Shown here one piece after another: positions 43,201-50,891 of a stretch of 64,000 bases of DNA; the stretch's first letter is position 1; each line of letters starts with the position of its first letter. The stretch comes from Trichomonas tenax (lineage: Eukaryota > Parabasalia > Trichomonadida > Trichomonadidae), in NCBI GenBank assembly GCA_023091735.1, contig JALKBU010000058.1, forward strand, positions 1-64,000, written 5' to 3'. Under the pieces are notes generated by a model. That model had not been told where the DNA came from, searched no databases, and saw only the letters and a program-made list of their open reading frames with translations. Made by a program: the position numbers and the translations under genes.

Positions 43201-46200
43201 AGGATGAGATTGTCTCCATCTTGTGCATCGATTGACATGAGGTTCTCTGTTGTGAGCAATCTCCTGTATTCGTTATTTTGTCCTTGGTGAACAAGAATAT
43301 ATCTGCCTGGCTCGTAAGGAAGCACCAAGAAGTAGCAAATGACTTTGATGATACTCTCGTAATCGAGTGTCTTGGAAATGCTGAACTGTGGTGGATCTGT
43401 AATGAACATTCTCTTGGAGACAAGAACATCGACGAGAGCAGCTCTGTTGTCGAGTAATTCTTGTAATTCTGGAGTGACATTCTGGATATCTTCTCTTCTT
43501 TGGAGATATGGATAGAAGATGTACTTGTATGAGCGAAGAAGGATGAACATCTCGTCAACATCGATAGTTGTGATTGTGAATGTCTTAACTCTCCCAGTAG
43601 TAAGAGAAACGCGAACAACCAAGTGATCAATCATTCTGCTGAAGTCGCAGATGTAGTTGTATGTGATCTTTTCATCAAGGTCAATAAACTTTTCAATACT
43701 TTCTTCAACAACCTTAATACGACCGAAGATGTGAACACCGAGTGGGCCAATAGAAATTGTTGTTTCCTGTGGAGTGATAATGAGTTGATCATCTGTCATG
43801 AGGACTTTGAAGAGGACGCATCCGAAGTGTAATGTCTGCTTGGCAATACCGATGTACTTCTGCATAGCAATATCTCTGTGGATAAGCTTGCCATTCTTGA
43901 TTGTATCGATGATGCATTGCTCGTGAATCTTAGTTCCATCTGTACCTGTTGGATAGATTTGTGACATTGGTGGGATTTGGATCTTCGAAACATCCTTCTC
44001 ACGATTGTCGGCGTAGATGGAATAGATGGCGAGTTCTGTTGCCTTTGTGTCTGATGTGACAGGAACGCCAGATATGATGTTCTTCTTGACATCCTGGTAG
44101 AATGAACGGCAAATGTATGGGAAGAATCTGTCTGAGTGCGTGAAAACGAGGAATCTTCTGATGAACAAGAATTTGAACTTTCCTGTATATTGCTCTGGAA
44201 TTGACAACCAGAGATCGAGTGGTGTTGGTTCTGCTCCTGGATTCTCGACATACAGCGTGAAGCCTGTTGGATATTCAATGTTGAAACACTCACCAAGGAT
44301 TGGAATGATCTGGTGGAGTGGATGCGTGATGTTAACATAAACATCGATTGTGGTATCGTTGTATGTAACTGTGATCTGGAAGATTGTTGGATACAATGTG
44401 AGCCACATGTTGTCGCATGGGAAGTAATGACCGAGAATATCCTTTGGATTGACCCATCTGCACTCATCGTTTGTGAGCTTGAGGAGTGGTGTCCATTCAC
44501 GAGAAGCATCAAGATGCAAAGCTCTGATTGCTCTCTTCTTGACCATTTCACCTGTGTATCTCATATCGAATGCGATATTGAGAATGCGTGATTTCTCATC
44601 ATCCCATCTCTTTGATCTGAGAACGACTCTGTCGATGGATGTGTTGACATCTTCTGTCTTTGGATTGAAGCCTTCTCTTCTCATGTCGAGGAAGATGTTG
44701 TAGAGTTCGACAGTTCTGTTGATGAATGCGTGGAGATGCTCTGGATTCTTCATGATTATGAGGACATTGACAGATTGCTCGGATTCATCCTGTGAGAACT
44801 TGACAGCAAGTTCGTTGGCAATTGTCTCACACTTGATGAAGTGTCTGTACTCGCACATTACGAATGTGCGTGTAAGATCTTCTGAAACGACACGAACAGT
44901 TTGTGGGTTGGCGACGAGGATGGCTGAGATATCGGCTCTTGTTCCTTTCTTGTATTTGACATAAGTGACTTCAACGTTGATGGCACCAAATGTTGGCAAT
45001 GATCTGGCAAGAGTGATGTACTTGAACATCGCATCCTTGTGACCTTTGGCTGGTTTGTGCTTCATCATGTTCCAGAGATCCGTCTTTGTTGTCTTTTGGA
45101 CCTTGAAGTGTGGTGGGAATATTGGCTCCAACTTGTCTGGGAGTTCTTCCTTCTTTGGCTTCTTCTTGTTATCAGCAACAAGTGCATAGCCTGCAAGTTC
45201 GAGAGCGACATCGCGAATCATCTGAACATCACCGCTCAAGATGAGATCCTTTGTATCTTCGTATAAGATCCTGAGAGCATTCTTGTCTATGAGTTCTGTC
45301 TTGTTGATAACGAAGTAGTAACGCATGAAGTAGAGCTGATCATATTGTCTTGTCTGCTCTGGAATTGTGAGTGCTGTGTTGAGAGCAACGAGCTTATCTT
45401 CCTCCTTGTAGAAGAATGTGTAGCCTTGGCAGAACTGGATGTCGAAGAGAACGCCGACCTTTGGAACAAGAGAAGCGACGCTCTCATCAATCGAGACCTT
45501 CATTGTTGACTTTTTGCCAAAGATGTTGACGAATGTGATCTTCGCGAATTGTGGATGGAAGTAGACAATTGATTCACGATATGGCTGTGCATGACGTAAT
45601 GTCATGCCTGGCTTCAACCATTTGATGATTCCCTTGAGAACTTGAACCATTGTTGAGTATGGTGTGTTTGCATCATGTGGAAGCTGAGCGAGGAGAGTCT
45701 TTGCGAGCTCTTCTTGTGTGATATCAATATCAAACCACTGAGCTGATTTAAGAATGTTATCGCTGAGAAGACCAAATCTTAAGTCGATCATAGGGCCGTG
45801 GATGACACCCTTCTCGTCCTTCCAGCCACCAGAAAGTCTGAGAGCCATTTCTTCTTGCCTCTTCTTCTCCATCTCACGGTTGAAGATGGCAACTTGCCTC
45901 ATGATCTTCAAGTTGTATGAGATGACGCAATCCATGTCATTGACGTGGTGACTTGTGAATGTGCCGTAAATAATTCTTCCTGTCTTTGGTGGATACTGAT
46001 ACTTGATGATGTAGTTGTTTCCGATGATGTAAAAGCCTTTGAGAGAGTGGTATGTGATCTTTTCGATGATTGGTTTTCCTTTTGAGTTCAGAACAGAAAG
46101 CTGCAATGGAGTAATGAGGAAATAACCATTCATGACTTCTCTTGGTGGCTCGAAATCATCCCAGTATTGCTGGAAAGCAAACTGCTCTGCACCAAATCCA

Positions 46201-48932
46201 TCGATCCTTCTGACAAGGCCGATGTATTTCTTGGCAGCACTCTTCTGTGTCATATCTTCTGATTCTTGGATCATCTTGTTGAACTTCTTCTCAAGAGATG
46301 AGCTGACACTGACTGAGTGTGGAACGAGTTCTTTGAGATTGTGCTTTGTTGTGCGAATGTTCTTGACACCGAAAGCATAGAGAGAGTACATTGCAAGCTT
46401 GAGAGCTGTCTCGTTGTCAACTTTTATGTCGTTTTCGAGCAAGTAGTTTCTGCAATCGTGCAACGCTTGAATAGCGGATGATGTTTGTTGCAAAACTTCC
46501 TTTGAGAGAATGAAGAACCTTCGCTTTAAGAAGAGATGTTTGAAGTAATTGATTTGTTCTGGAATTGTCTTTCTGAGATCGAGTGGATAGAGTTGCTTGT
46601 CGACTCCTTCATACCACAATGTGTAGCCGAGCATTGGCTGTATGTGGTTTTCTCCGAAAAGCCATGGAACGATTTGATCGACTGTCTTTGTGATTTCTGT
46701 TTCGCACTTGATATATGAGCCATCTGGGAATGTGTATTTGATCTTGTATTTTGGTTCAAGAAGATAAACTGTCATATCGTTCTGAAGGCAGAGAGATTGG
46801 ACGAGATCGTTATCTTTCATGAATGTGAAGATGTCGTCCATCATGCGAATCAAAATGACTTTTTCTGGCTTGAAGTTGATAGAAAGATAGTAAGAGACGG
46901 CACGCTTAACAATTTCTCCTGTGAACTTCCTATCGAAAGCATATTGCTTGATGTCATCTGGATTTGCTGAGATATCATCTGTTGCATATAAGTTGATCTG
47001 TGTCTTCTTGTTGATAAGTTTCTTGAAGTTTCTTGCAACTGTTGCATAACGCTTTGAACGGTCCTGGAAAATCAAGTTTGTGATTTCTCTGTATCTTGAG
47101 ATTGTCTTCGCCATCTGCCCAACGCCCTTTCCTGAGAAAGTGTATGACTGGAAAACATTGCGCTTTGGAGAAAATTTGATGACCAAATCTTGAGCTGAAG
47201 TGACACTAACAATTTCAGAGTAAGAAATCTTTTCTTCGATTTGGCCAGAAATACCATCGTAGATAGCAAGTCTGTAAGGAGAGAGATAAACAACAGCTGG
47301 ATCAAGGACATAATCTCTGTATCCAATCGTAACTTGAACCAAACACTCATATTTGCGTTCAGCAAAGCCGACGAGTTTGCGGCAAAGCTTGATGAATTTT
47401 CTCATAGCATTGAAGCGGTTGCATGTGCCATTTGTTTCATAGAATTCTTTGAGAACAGGGCCTCTGCCAGCGCCTTTGCCTTTCTTAGCAAGACGATCAG
47501 GCATCCACTCTGAGATATCGTTTGGAACATTCTTGATGCTGAAATCTTCATTAGCCATTAATCTGTAGGCACAATATTTGAGAAGTTCTTCTTTAGTGAA
47601 CTCAATTTCGGAGTGATTGACACAGTCAATAACATCCTTGAATGCAATTTCCGTTGTGATTGTTGTTTCGAGATCTTCGAGTGTGAAGATATAGTGCTGA
47701 CGAGCGAAGAAGACTTCGTTAATTGCACGAGTTTGTTCTGGAAGTGATTTGTTGATTGATAAGTAAACAGCTTTCTTGTTCTTCAAAACGCACAATGTGT
47801 AGCAGCGGTAGGAACCGATCTTGAAGTATGCAGCAATGTCAGCAACTAAATCTGAAACTTTCTTTGAGATATCGAGTGTTAATTTCTGAGATTTGAAGTG
47901 CTTTGAGTGAACCATGATTGGCTTTAAAAGTTTGATGATATACATATGTGTTTTCTCACTTGGAGTGTAATCTTCAAGGAATTTATCTGCTTCAATCCAT
48001 CTGGCGTCTGATCCATCTTGATTTGATAACAAAATTCCATATTTATCATCTTGATATTTTCCAAGTGCAGCCAAAGCCGCTTCGAGCATTTCTTGTTGAT
48101 TCATGCCGAGTTTGTAGTTCTTTGGCGTTCCACGTTCCGAAAACATATAATGAGTTTCCAAAGTGATGCTTTCACCTTCTTGTTGTACATTTGAATCCGC
48201 CATGGCACCGAAGCCCATCATTGTCTGGAATTCAGTAAGCTGCTCATTGATATTTAATTCGAGTTCGATTCCAACTTGCGAAGCATTTTGTTCTCCATCG
48301 ACATTCTGAAGCTGTGATGGATCGTAATCGCTGTCCATGAAGTCTGCGAAGTTGAGGCTTGCAAATTGGCCGGTTGCATATAATTGTTCGTCATTTCCGT
48401 TTGAAAGTCCGTACTGGGAGTTAACCAGAGACAGGAAACCGCTTGTGCTGTTGAACATTCCTGAATTGTAATTATAATTAGAAGAATAAAATAGAGAAAG
48501 GTCAGTTCGATCGCTGCTTTGGAATTGCTGCATGTTTTCAGTGCTATTTGGATTGAATTGGGACGATGATTGATAATTCTGATTTGTTGAGTACTTTTGT
48601 TGATAATTATTTGTGACTGTGGCCTGATTTTCAACGACAGCTAACTGCTCATTTTGTATTTGCATGTTGTAATCAGTATTCGCAAGAACTAAAGCCAGAA
48701 TATAACCATCTTGTATTCCTTGTTGTCTGAGAGTAACTTCTGGTTCAATCCAATCAGAAAAGCCATCAGACCTCTGATAGAATGCATCATATTCCATATT
48801 TGCATTGATGTTTAGATACCTTTTCGCAAAATCAATCGCGATTTTGCCCGGTTGATCTAAGTAGTACTGATAGGGAGAAAATTCTGGATGCGTTTGTGGC
48901 TCTACTGTGTAGAGACCGACAATCGAATCCAT
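31275..48932 (-). CDS. Giant talin-like protein with five tandem FERM (talin-head) modules
   Basis: A single 5885-codon ORF. Residues 1-90 look like a lone F0 (ubiquitin-like) domain; 91-250 are Asn/Gln/Ser-rich linker. Five successive head modules start near residues 256, 664, 1047, 1453 and 1835. Each has an F0-like part, a ubiquitin-like F1 with a pocket ending (L/I)PEQ (first four copies), an F2 helical domain starting (R)xF/Y-x-(F/V/L) near 411, 801, 1201, 1590 and 1989, a YIxLxR-type helix and a PTB-like F3 (for example VYLSPYRLAIYDG). The spacing of ~390-410 residues is regular. After ~2215 comes an acidic linker, then ~3600 residues of Ala/Gln/Ile/Val-rich helices like a talin rod. 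The end (RLELEAKVIRARTLLDKYEKDL) resembles the C-terminal dimerising helix of I/LWEQ actin-binding domains. Talins have one head and a ~2000-residue rod. Role inferred: linking membrane, possibly phosphoinositide-rich, to actin during adhesion and amoeboid spreading. GTCACTTTTTTG lies 39 nt upstream. Confidence 0.9.
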   Translation of the reverse strand: MDSIVGLYTVEPQTHPEFSPYQYYLDQPGKIAIDFAKRYLNINANMEYDAFYQRSDGFSDWIEPEVTLRQQGIQDGYILALVLANTDYNMQIQNEQLAVVENQATVTNNYQQKYSTNQNYQSSSQFNPNSTENMQQFQSSDRTDLSLFYSSNYNYNSGMFNSTSGFLSLVNSQYGLSNGNDEQLYATGQFASLNFADFMDSDYDPSQLQNVDGEQNASQVGIELELNINEQLTEFQTMMGFGAMADSNVQQEGESITLETHYMFSERGTPKNYKLGMNQQEMLEAALAALGKYQDDKYGILLSNQDGSDARWIEADKFLEDYTPSEKTHMYIIKLLKPIMVHSKHFKSQKLTLDISKKVSDLVADIAAYFKIGSYRCYTLCVLKNKKAVYLSINKSLPEQTRAINEVFFARQHYIFTLEDLETTITTEIAFKDVIDCVNHSEIEFTKEELLKYCAYRLMANEDFSIKNVPNDISEWMPDRLAKKGKGAGRGPVLKEFYETNGTCNRFNAMRKFIKLCRKLVGFAERKYECLVQVTIGYRDYVLDPAVVYLSPYRLAIYDGISGQIEEKISYSEIVSVTSAQDLVIKFSPKRNVFQSYTFSGKGVGQMAKTISRYREITNLIFQDRSKRYATVARNFKKLINKKTQINLYATDDISANPDDIKQYAFDRKFTGEIVKRAVSYYLSINFKPEKVILIRMMDDIFTFMKDNDLVQSLCLQNDMTVYLLEPKYKIKYTFPDGSYIKCETEITKTVDQIVPWLFGENHIQPMLGYTLWYEGVDKQLYPLDLRKTIPEQINYFKHLFLKRRFFILSKEVLQQTSSAIQALHDCRNYLLENDIKVDNETALKLAMYSLYAFGVKNIRTTKHNLKELVPHSVSVSSSLEKKFNKMIQESEDMTQKSAAKKYIGLVRRIDGFGAEQFAFQQYWDDFEPPREVMNGYFLITPLQLSVLNSKGKPIIEKITYHSLKGFYIIGNNYIIKYQYPPKTGRIIYGTFTSHHVNDMDCVISYNLKIMRQVAIFNREMEKKRQEEMALRLSGGWKDEKGVIHGPMIDLRFGLLSDNILKSAQWFDIDITQEELAKTLLAQLPHDANTPYSTMVQVLKGIIKWLKPGMTLRHAQPYRESIVYFHPQFAKITFVNIFGKKSTMKVSIDESVASLVPKVGVLFDIQFCQGYTFFYKEEDKLVALNTALTIPEQTRQYDQLYFMRYYFVINKTELIDKNALRILYEDTKDLILSGDVQMIRDVALELAGYALVADNKKKPKKEELPDKLEPIFPPHFKVQKTTKTDLWNMMKHKPAKGHKDAMFKYITLARSLPTFGAINVEVTYVKYKKGTRADISAILVANPQTVRVVSEDLTRTFVMCEYRHFIKCETIANELAVKFSQDESEQSVNVLIIMKNPEHLHAFINRTVELYNIFLDMRREGFNPKTEDVNTSIDRVVLRSKRWDDEKSRILNIAFDMRYTGEMVKKRAIRALHLDASREWTPLLKLTNDECRWVNPKDILGHYFPCDNMWLTLYPTIFQITVTYNDTTIDVYVNITHPLHQIIPILGECFNIEYPTGFTLYVENPGAEPTPLDLWLSIPEQYTGKFKFLFIRRFLVFTHSDRFFPYICRSFYQDVKKNIISGVPVTSDTKATELAIYSIYADNREKDVSKIQIPPMSQIYPTGTDGTKIHEQCIIDTIKNGKLIHRDIAMQKYIGIAKQTLHFGCVLFKVLMTDDQLIITPQETTISIGPLGVHIFGRIKVVEESIEKFIDLDEKITYNYICDFSRMIDHLVVRVSLTTGRVKTFTITTIDVDEMFILLRSYKYIFYPYLQRREDIQNVTPELQELLDNRAALVDVLVSKRMFITDPPQFSISKTLDYESIIKVICYFLVLPYEPGRYILVHQGQNNEYRRLLTTENLMSIDAQDGDNLILLEESSTAKFISITNAVVTKTFPSITKVEYLLRDICKEFGYGTWIGYTCWIREDDGSYRPLDITQPLIFQAKLSVPLLVKRRYFLYVNKMLRDFDVLSAVYNDCKHLVINRMLAINDDSMTQLIALALYAMAENPNAVTLMVSTLKRPDWNTIAPADFEISENFKKKLLAFFTHLPVLEKATAMFYYVGLVMDYRGFNEEAYTGNIHSLVYNQQYIGRVHLNPWRITVKDANDMDVLYSFTIDSILTSTVGVEKVTISAMDQQEEIHFNIYTDQYIQIGMYISNLIYLYQLDEFQCVPIGCEGSAFINKGQKISLTMGKLSTKAFDDEVIIHTETNTTNQEDEVYLDDMDFMNHFEEHINNVEINIDDVLKDNDHVDIFDAPSLDKISFDEAYQFNQVQTNNDKDDDVDINEDDIIWRANEEGLNISRASNLLEAIEIKLDISEEKIIDLGAKCLFQQLATINDQIGNIVDTTHNEDLRDQFTQIYSHIDNLVSTTQNLVQNNQDITPYVAEIKSQIQSAISIVKPTIEKTETAKVQLIEKIQNQSAFSMQPEVEFPPITKDLISISASEDKIANELVLYAASAGLEVSPIIQSLQGSSSTLTFLAGTIKDTQSSSQFNVHIMPHVPMIASHIQKLNEIVTQAREKNVDLPVTVKSIKKLKKLLRTVNDTIQSDEEKKVVEERSSISARPSILMEKNSVSERPTMIEETPEQQIIIENAEQMEVPEGEPSNASHSKERRASNSTQLSAVSLPGDERILITVDTLEAVDLQVPQIPSIPPQIQTLFSIANQSIAHLKQLLINLSQSPANDALRFDCILELNKVDGDVTDLITELHPYTQDQTAAYLYSTYYQILMKIKKQQDMISTRNITSVTTSKITNDLAYLVNNQEAILAPEVMSRLDEQTKERVKYAFNEVKTKYYDIQQAQSTLETNVADVGAVSLAQANIVELKTMLPQLSADIQQLSAISRDVAMPVIIERLAMDIDKAIIEKPAESISNIPYILKFQESMNSFQDLISELVSTSETDSVKQDVTLNARATSTLAKARKIYLEMVERRNNLIEDPYNDDVIQEACDIVKEAIDSMNEIQVLSKRIVDVTQNVKITTINEEISSQLQDSLTLAQKQANGGRIEEKKSMAGQNKKAIAKPTPEQIQAVVDCVTHLAQIVQYYISLPEVEDNDDLRKDAVRLYDYMSSVLISLKEMGENLTEEVYEFFIQLNRLGQKFQQVAITVPSFMANENAYQLVPYGLQMIANVQPVVVQEEVERPKIEEIIEPEVTPEVIRSKLADVSQSLRTFSQKIYEVQNKAATENNEIVARTLNEWTSSITATIERVNAHIQSPQFSLKQAKLDKETLIQLQKKVNLIPMNVRRAIDSSLVTELNNNISEVMSKTNVFVTAVRNIPTAKKVEIMVENVPEIKDEDDVQDTIVVVQKQAQMINNVLNQIETCGQIDQSPSAKALVSQIRQNMQAFSTEKLNPQDEKVLIQQLNVIKNEMPKLISNAELIEPMVDSSQFTDLLKTFSDSSGTIAKIISVPHMNKATATKFIQHAHPQLQSFVAQLNNAVQAPEVAENPQLRSQFEALIATATNVMKDLPTLKPRQAQIVCNDLYNATCRLLPTLYDSNFDQLEEATQNVALISEVFTSLPKTRKPKSYQLILKEPVMAQNNIANAVKESCELIMEGGEAEVPTEYIASIVEDLNAINNHKDALPNHVLKSISAYSPQIKEGNTRALVDVVRLISTCEKDYEIRNQLLGDVAAATAVNAAQQVIELQNTIKVLHDKITSTPEKFSNEAKYYDSIAQSSVKESDAKLLTQTKSFSSAMVNRDSLNDASQAVSLLLDTLKNNEEVKDIVKPVAESNTKLITTLHQFDMCLGEMFLSQLDRIVTACDNSIIQNPGASSPAVKSFVRQTYALLKNTNRSIAIGPSELNQFTNLYEAFTKTVIPTLTTMPNNYKEEIAAALKTLNPIQPLINNWKTPIPLTGKPELRNQIRASAVQIENIADSLVSVDQNMSDVLALSQSLQIATLRAKAACIDVSRIEPIVQNCAKAQKAFELSNDTKDFEKVQESIAILKSCASSLKSEITTVVPITEFSDSASVKLVNAEIYLPTIADASCLNVAKSATVVLNQYKTKLDTLHKASKPAIIQKKASTPEIIARQNTESTSTISVALNPIISITTAEIPTIVNTINETAKMGTVVTSSVPVQQQNKLVESNLGVMLAQRIEVLRQKQLDEFPDIVKMINKPVDIKLNEDAITNAMMSIQQQTQLLNNEVELKKTISRLTPDEIIVQQYALRLMSENIQENKIDANIAEAAQTFQMEQSELLETIATAPTSEIKLKTVEDVNRSVQRGFSAVNLVETLQALQQHVVAKVPELCKLVRSPEGQQLLKAPIAPTKLVDVQQKLIQLVNIADSPEQLDVVIHNTSPEDMVTTIRMIDSSLNLLASDDIYAMIADPTTETTPVGLLKSTNNRIIEAIKTNEGASKMNALIQTETTLKAQDFVVDALQRFNLAQSLVSIQQFHTNCIPSLQQKISAIDVSKPVDRELVDTYTQMITQQLEYINHPQQFAMAIPELRIEDLENQQAVITSLAATLATSKKGDIKYDLSALNNTTASLLEKVHETVSDKLAEEPEQLQHVRVNSDENMNFFNQHQQLLNTCQQTLEMGNVLQVIRQKVPNIDQLLTSGQAAHIIQANLNDKKLPDVKDKMLALQHSTRESFTSLTDAVNDVKIDDLVVIFSLLSTKMIKMKDLDAVVNTVKSKSMESRIFDKSLLIQQTKCKVDAKKLIPDAQKVDVELADSMKDLAQAQLCSSIADLLKIRTEIAEICPAEKTNIIKNIQLNPEKLTQLQQQTYQQLYQISINPEQVKQQVQQEDKEAQVAQTLLLQHLSMAAASPQYMAASCKDVDFSKVGQLNQTSQMTALTVNNATQISGKLIGFQRALLQQNPAQLTQIATPTIATVDAISTASKENLQRLQLRTKMSAIQRDLIANNPQIVQAISAIAGKPQVQTLDISTDEIKEFQGEMKMLVSTNSAPTAVNTITRESDNDKIVKKLAVLNNLIQITKPSTPVVTTFSNISDLDSILNTNINIDVATISATPLATKNYRTELNSVANAAQTASDVIPILSQFSHLPISECKNIFATSNTEAIKLVESLMKTKSSQERDQLVMELSKLSPKLIASLARNLALVTDPKVRAMLVTDPVQLLQVVNEITTVSTDLSNTQSAQRFRQMCTVLLQSLKNLDAALVNVQSAKTDPIKSFENLVKAIETNDLETISKELIDFSAMKVKRVTLKEQTADLDPIIDQIAQIDKAVQKYYIADASTDNQLTQVLQSVKASSVQILKRETPNIFVTVGQLADPKAVDVYFSQAKTEIDDASNKLIEAIQARNPEKQHDCINLIIKNFASCQSAMYRGFEVSNQEISSSIATDYISMIYNSATATRNIIDITKMRAVSSTMIKRATRSYNRIIGSMSSMLQESHNEETQKTPWENAKCGFIQSLSNTIKTLSSTLATITSSKITDVTLGILSSEKANFDKLIPQITATAKTVKDINTNKQAENDFTDSINELSEAILGFQKEAYNVKSTVDVTASAFLAVVDRTQKVITKANQLTDVAPCVPDIEAADMLPKSFDIPPVPDISATDINICFNELQASVNAFNEKNTIFFQIVNHPQATNQYIVQSFIPYMQQMQDMITRVLACSATCFSISHQSFLADAAGALTFQFSSLLSSLKDRFLLRGDFDGVSKTYFEKIPELINGILAAAGEAYEQASSANEELSGIRQKLHPAVSGLGNVKHEFEAMMSEIKGDLVTRFTEITRTTIVEPCTSITNATQKLLVLACGKLNVVENADKFAEKSMSLLEALNEAIQAARSIIQTKPAIPESTIAPVLSKVAKAGKNVSQIKTITFEATKLTEAIAQLCEVTQNLANTTEATAKRKEAPKAALGPSTSGSTSRAVKSNLLKRLELEAKVIRARTLLDKYEKDLAKLG

Positions 48933-49463
48933 TAGAAATTTCTCAAATCAGATTTAAAAAATCAAAAAAGTGACATTAAGTGAAATCAGAACATTTCAAC
49001 GAAATTGGTATATGCGAGTCATTTCCAAGTGTTTTGATGACGATTATTTTTACATTTGACAATAGACAGAAAATTGGGAACAATTCTGGAGGATTTGACG
49101 ATTGACAATGTAAATGTCATATTTGGAACTTTACATGTCGATAATTTTAAAACCATTTTCTTGCAGCACACGAATGCATTTGAAAGAGATTCACGAATAG
49201 AACTTAACCTCCTACGACCAAAGTTATAATTTATATGCCAATCATCCAAGTCTCCCTTGTTATAATGTTAATTAATTTAAAAATTGGGGGATAGATGCTA
49301 TAATAATTGTAGATTCTATTTTTCACTTTAAAAACAATTGTAGTAGTTTTATCCAGTCCATTCAAAGCACCACTATTAAGGGTATATGTTACTCCGCCAA
49401 ATAATATCCTATAGAATATTTTGTGAATTGTAAATCATTGAACTAAAATTCTCAGTTGTGCCC
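48933..49463. other. Divergent intergenic region of the talin and DENN-like genes
   Basis: Contains AATGTCACTTTTTTG for the talin start (TCA at 48973-48971). AATGTAAATGTCA lies near 49108, and CTTTACATGTCG is at 49129-49140. No convincing ORF. Confidence 0.45.
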
Positions 49464-50666
49464 ATGAACATCTGCGACGCAATTTGTGTCATGGAGATTA
49501 ACCCACAGCTGGTCATCCACAACCTGTACTACTTCGTCCCGACGATGTTTAATTTGGAACATGAGTACCAATACATTGGATTAAATTGTATACCGGACTC
49601 ACCGATGGATCCACCATCATATTACGCGTTCACATCACTCAATTACCTCTGCTACTGCTGCTACATGGAATTTAAGGGTAACAGATTCGTTATTATACTA
49701 TTATCCAAACTAATCCTACCGAAGTTAATCTTTTCTTTCCTCAGAGACATGAAGAATTTCATGGACACACAAGAAAACATAGAAGATGCAATCCAGACAG
49801 TTTGGGAAACCATATCAGCAATAAAATACAACGAAATCAAACCAGGACCAGTAACTTATCTCTTTACGACAGGAAAGGAGTACAATTTCGATGAAAAAGA
49901 CGTATCCGAATTTGACGATTATAATCCTTTCTTAACTTTCCCAGGCACAACAAAAATTCCATTGGCATGGCGTGTATTGCTCATAGGTGATCCTATTAAA
50001 GTGCTTGCAAAAAACGAAATCGAATTAACACGCGCTGTTTTCTCGATAATGAAAGTTATTCAACCCTACAAGTTTGAAGGCAAGATATTAATCTGCCTCA
50101 ATCAACATGACCCGAGACTTCTTAACGCAACAGAGTACCCAATAACAGCCATTCTTTGGCGATTCTCGAAATCAGCAAAAGGTGCTTTCAAGTTAACATT
50201 TCCAGCAGGAGGAGTACTGCCGGAATCAAATATATCAATTGAGAATGCTCTGATAGAAAAATCTGAAAGATTACGTGAAATTCACTTATATTTATTAGAT
50301 AGAGAAATCTTTTTGAACCCATACAATGATGTCCTGGATGGAATATTCATCAGACCAACATTGGTTAAAGAATTTAAGAGCTATCAGAGAGATGGTTTAC
50401 TTTCTCCACAAGAGCTTGATAAGTTCCAGAATACACAGACTGCAATACGTTTTAGATCTAGATCTTTACTCAGAGAAGCATTCAGGAATGCTGTATTATC
50501 AGTTCCTGCAGAAGATTTTATTCCAAAATTAACACCTGATGATGCTACAAAGATTTTGGCGTTCATTAATACTTATCGTAGTACTTTTGAAAAAGACCTC
50601 CACTTTTATTCCGTTCTTAAGAAACACGTCAAGATGTTGAAGAAATTAGTTCCACCACCTCAATAA
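49464..50666 (+). CDS. DENN-domain-like protein (tentative)
   Basis: The first ATG (49464) gives 400 residues: MNICDAICVMEINPQLVIHN. An N-terminal alpha/beta region (YAFTSLNYLCYCCYMEFKGNRFVIILLS) resembles the longin-like u-DENN half. The middle block IPLAWRVLLIGDPIKVLAKNEIELTRAVFSIMKVIQPYKFEGKILICLNQHDPRL resembles the core of AVL9/DENND10-type DENN proteins, where WR-x-LL-x-G-x-x-I..V-x-S-I....P-x-x-Y is conserved. The C-terminus is helical. DENN proteins activate Rab GTPases in membrane traffic. No membrane helix or enzyme motif is present apart from hydrophobic strands. The start has TCAGTTGTG close upstream. Family assignment is by shape and a few motifs and could be wrong. Confidence 0.48.
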   Translation: MNICDAICVMEINPQLVIHNLYYFVPTMFNLEHEYQYIGLNCIPDSPMDPPSYYAFTSLNYLCYCCYMEFKGNRFVIILLSKLILPKLIFSFLRDMKNFMDTQENIEDAIQTVWETISAIKYNEIKPGPVTYLFTTGKEYNFDEKDVSEFDDYNPFLTFPGTTKIPLAWRVLLIGDPIKVLAKNEIELTRAVFSIMKVIQPYKFEGKILICLNQHDPRLLNATEYPITAILWRFSKSAKGAFKLTFPAGGVLPESNISIENALIEKSERLREIHLYLLDREIFLNPYNDVLDGIFIRPTLVKEFKSYQRDGLLSPQELDKFQNTQTAIRFRSRSLLREAFRNAVLSVPAEDFIPKLTPDDATKILAFINTYRSTFEKDLHFYSVLKKHVKMLKKLVPPPQ

Positions 50667-50891
50667 ATATGTGTTATTTGTTTGATATTTTTTACCCTTT
50701 TTATTCTCTGAATATGAACTTCTAAGCTATCATTTCTTCCAATATTTTGGTTCAAAATTGGAAAGATATTTGTTTGGCAATCATAACATAAAATCCCGAG
50801 TTAAACGTAGATATAATTCTATCATGAATGGCTTCTAATTTAAATAATTTAATAAAGATAATATCAATAACAAAATAATGAAAACAAAAGA

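Noticed and set aside
31213..48634. Many ORFs of 60-250 codons opposite or out of frame with the giant talin
   Set aside because: They are shadows of the biased codon use in the talin ORF: rich in Ser, Leu, Gln or His, without domains or start signals.
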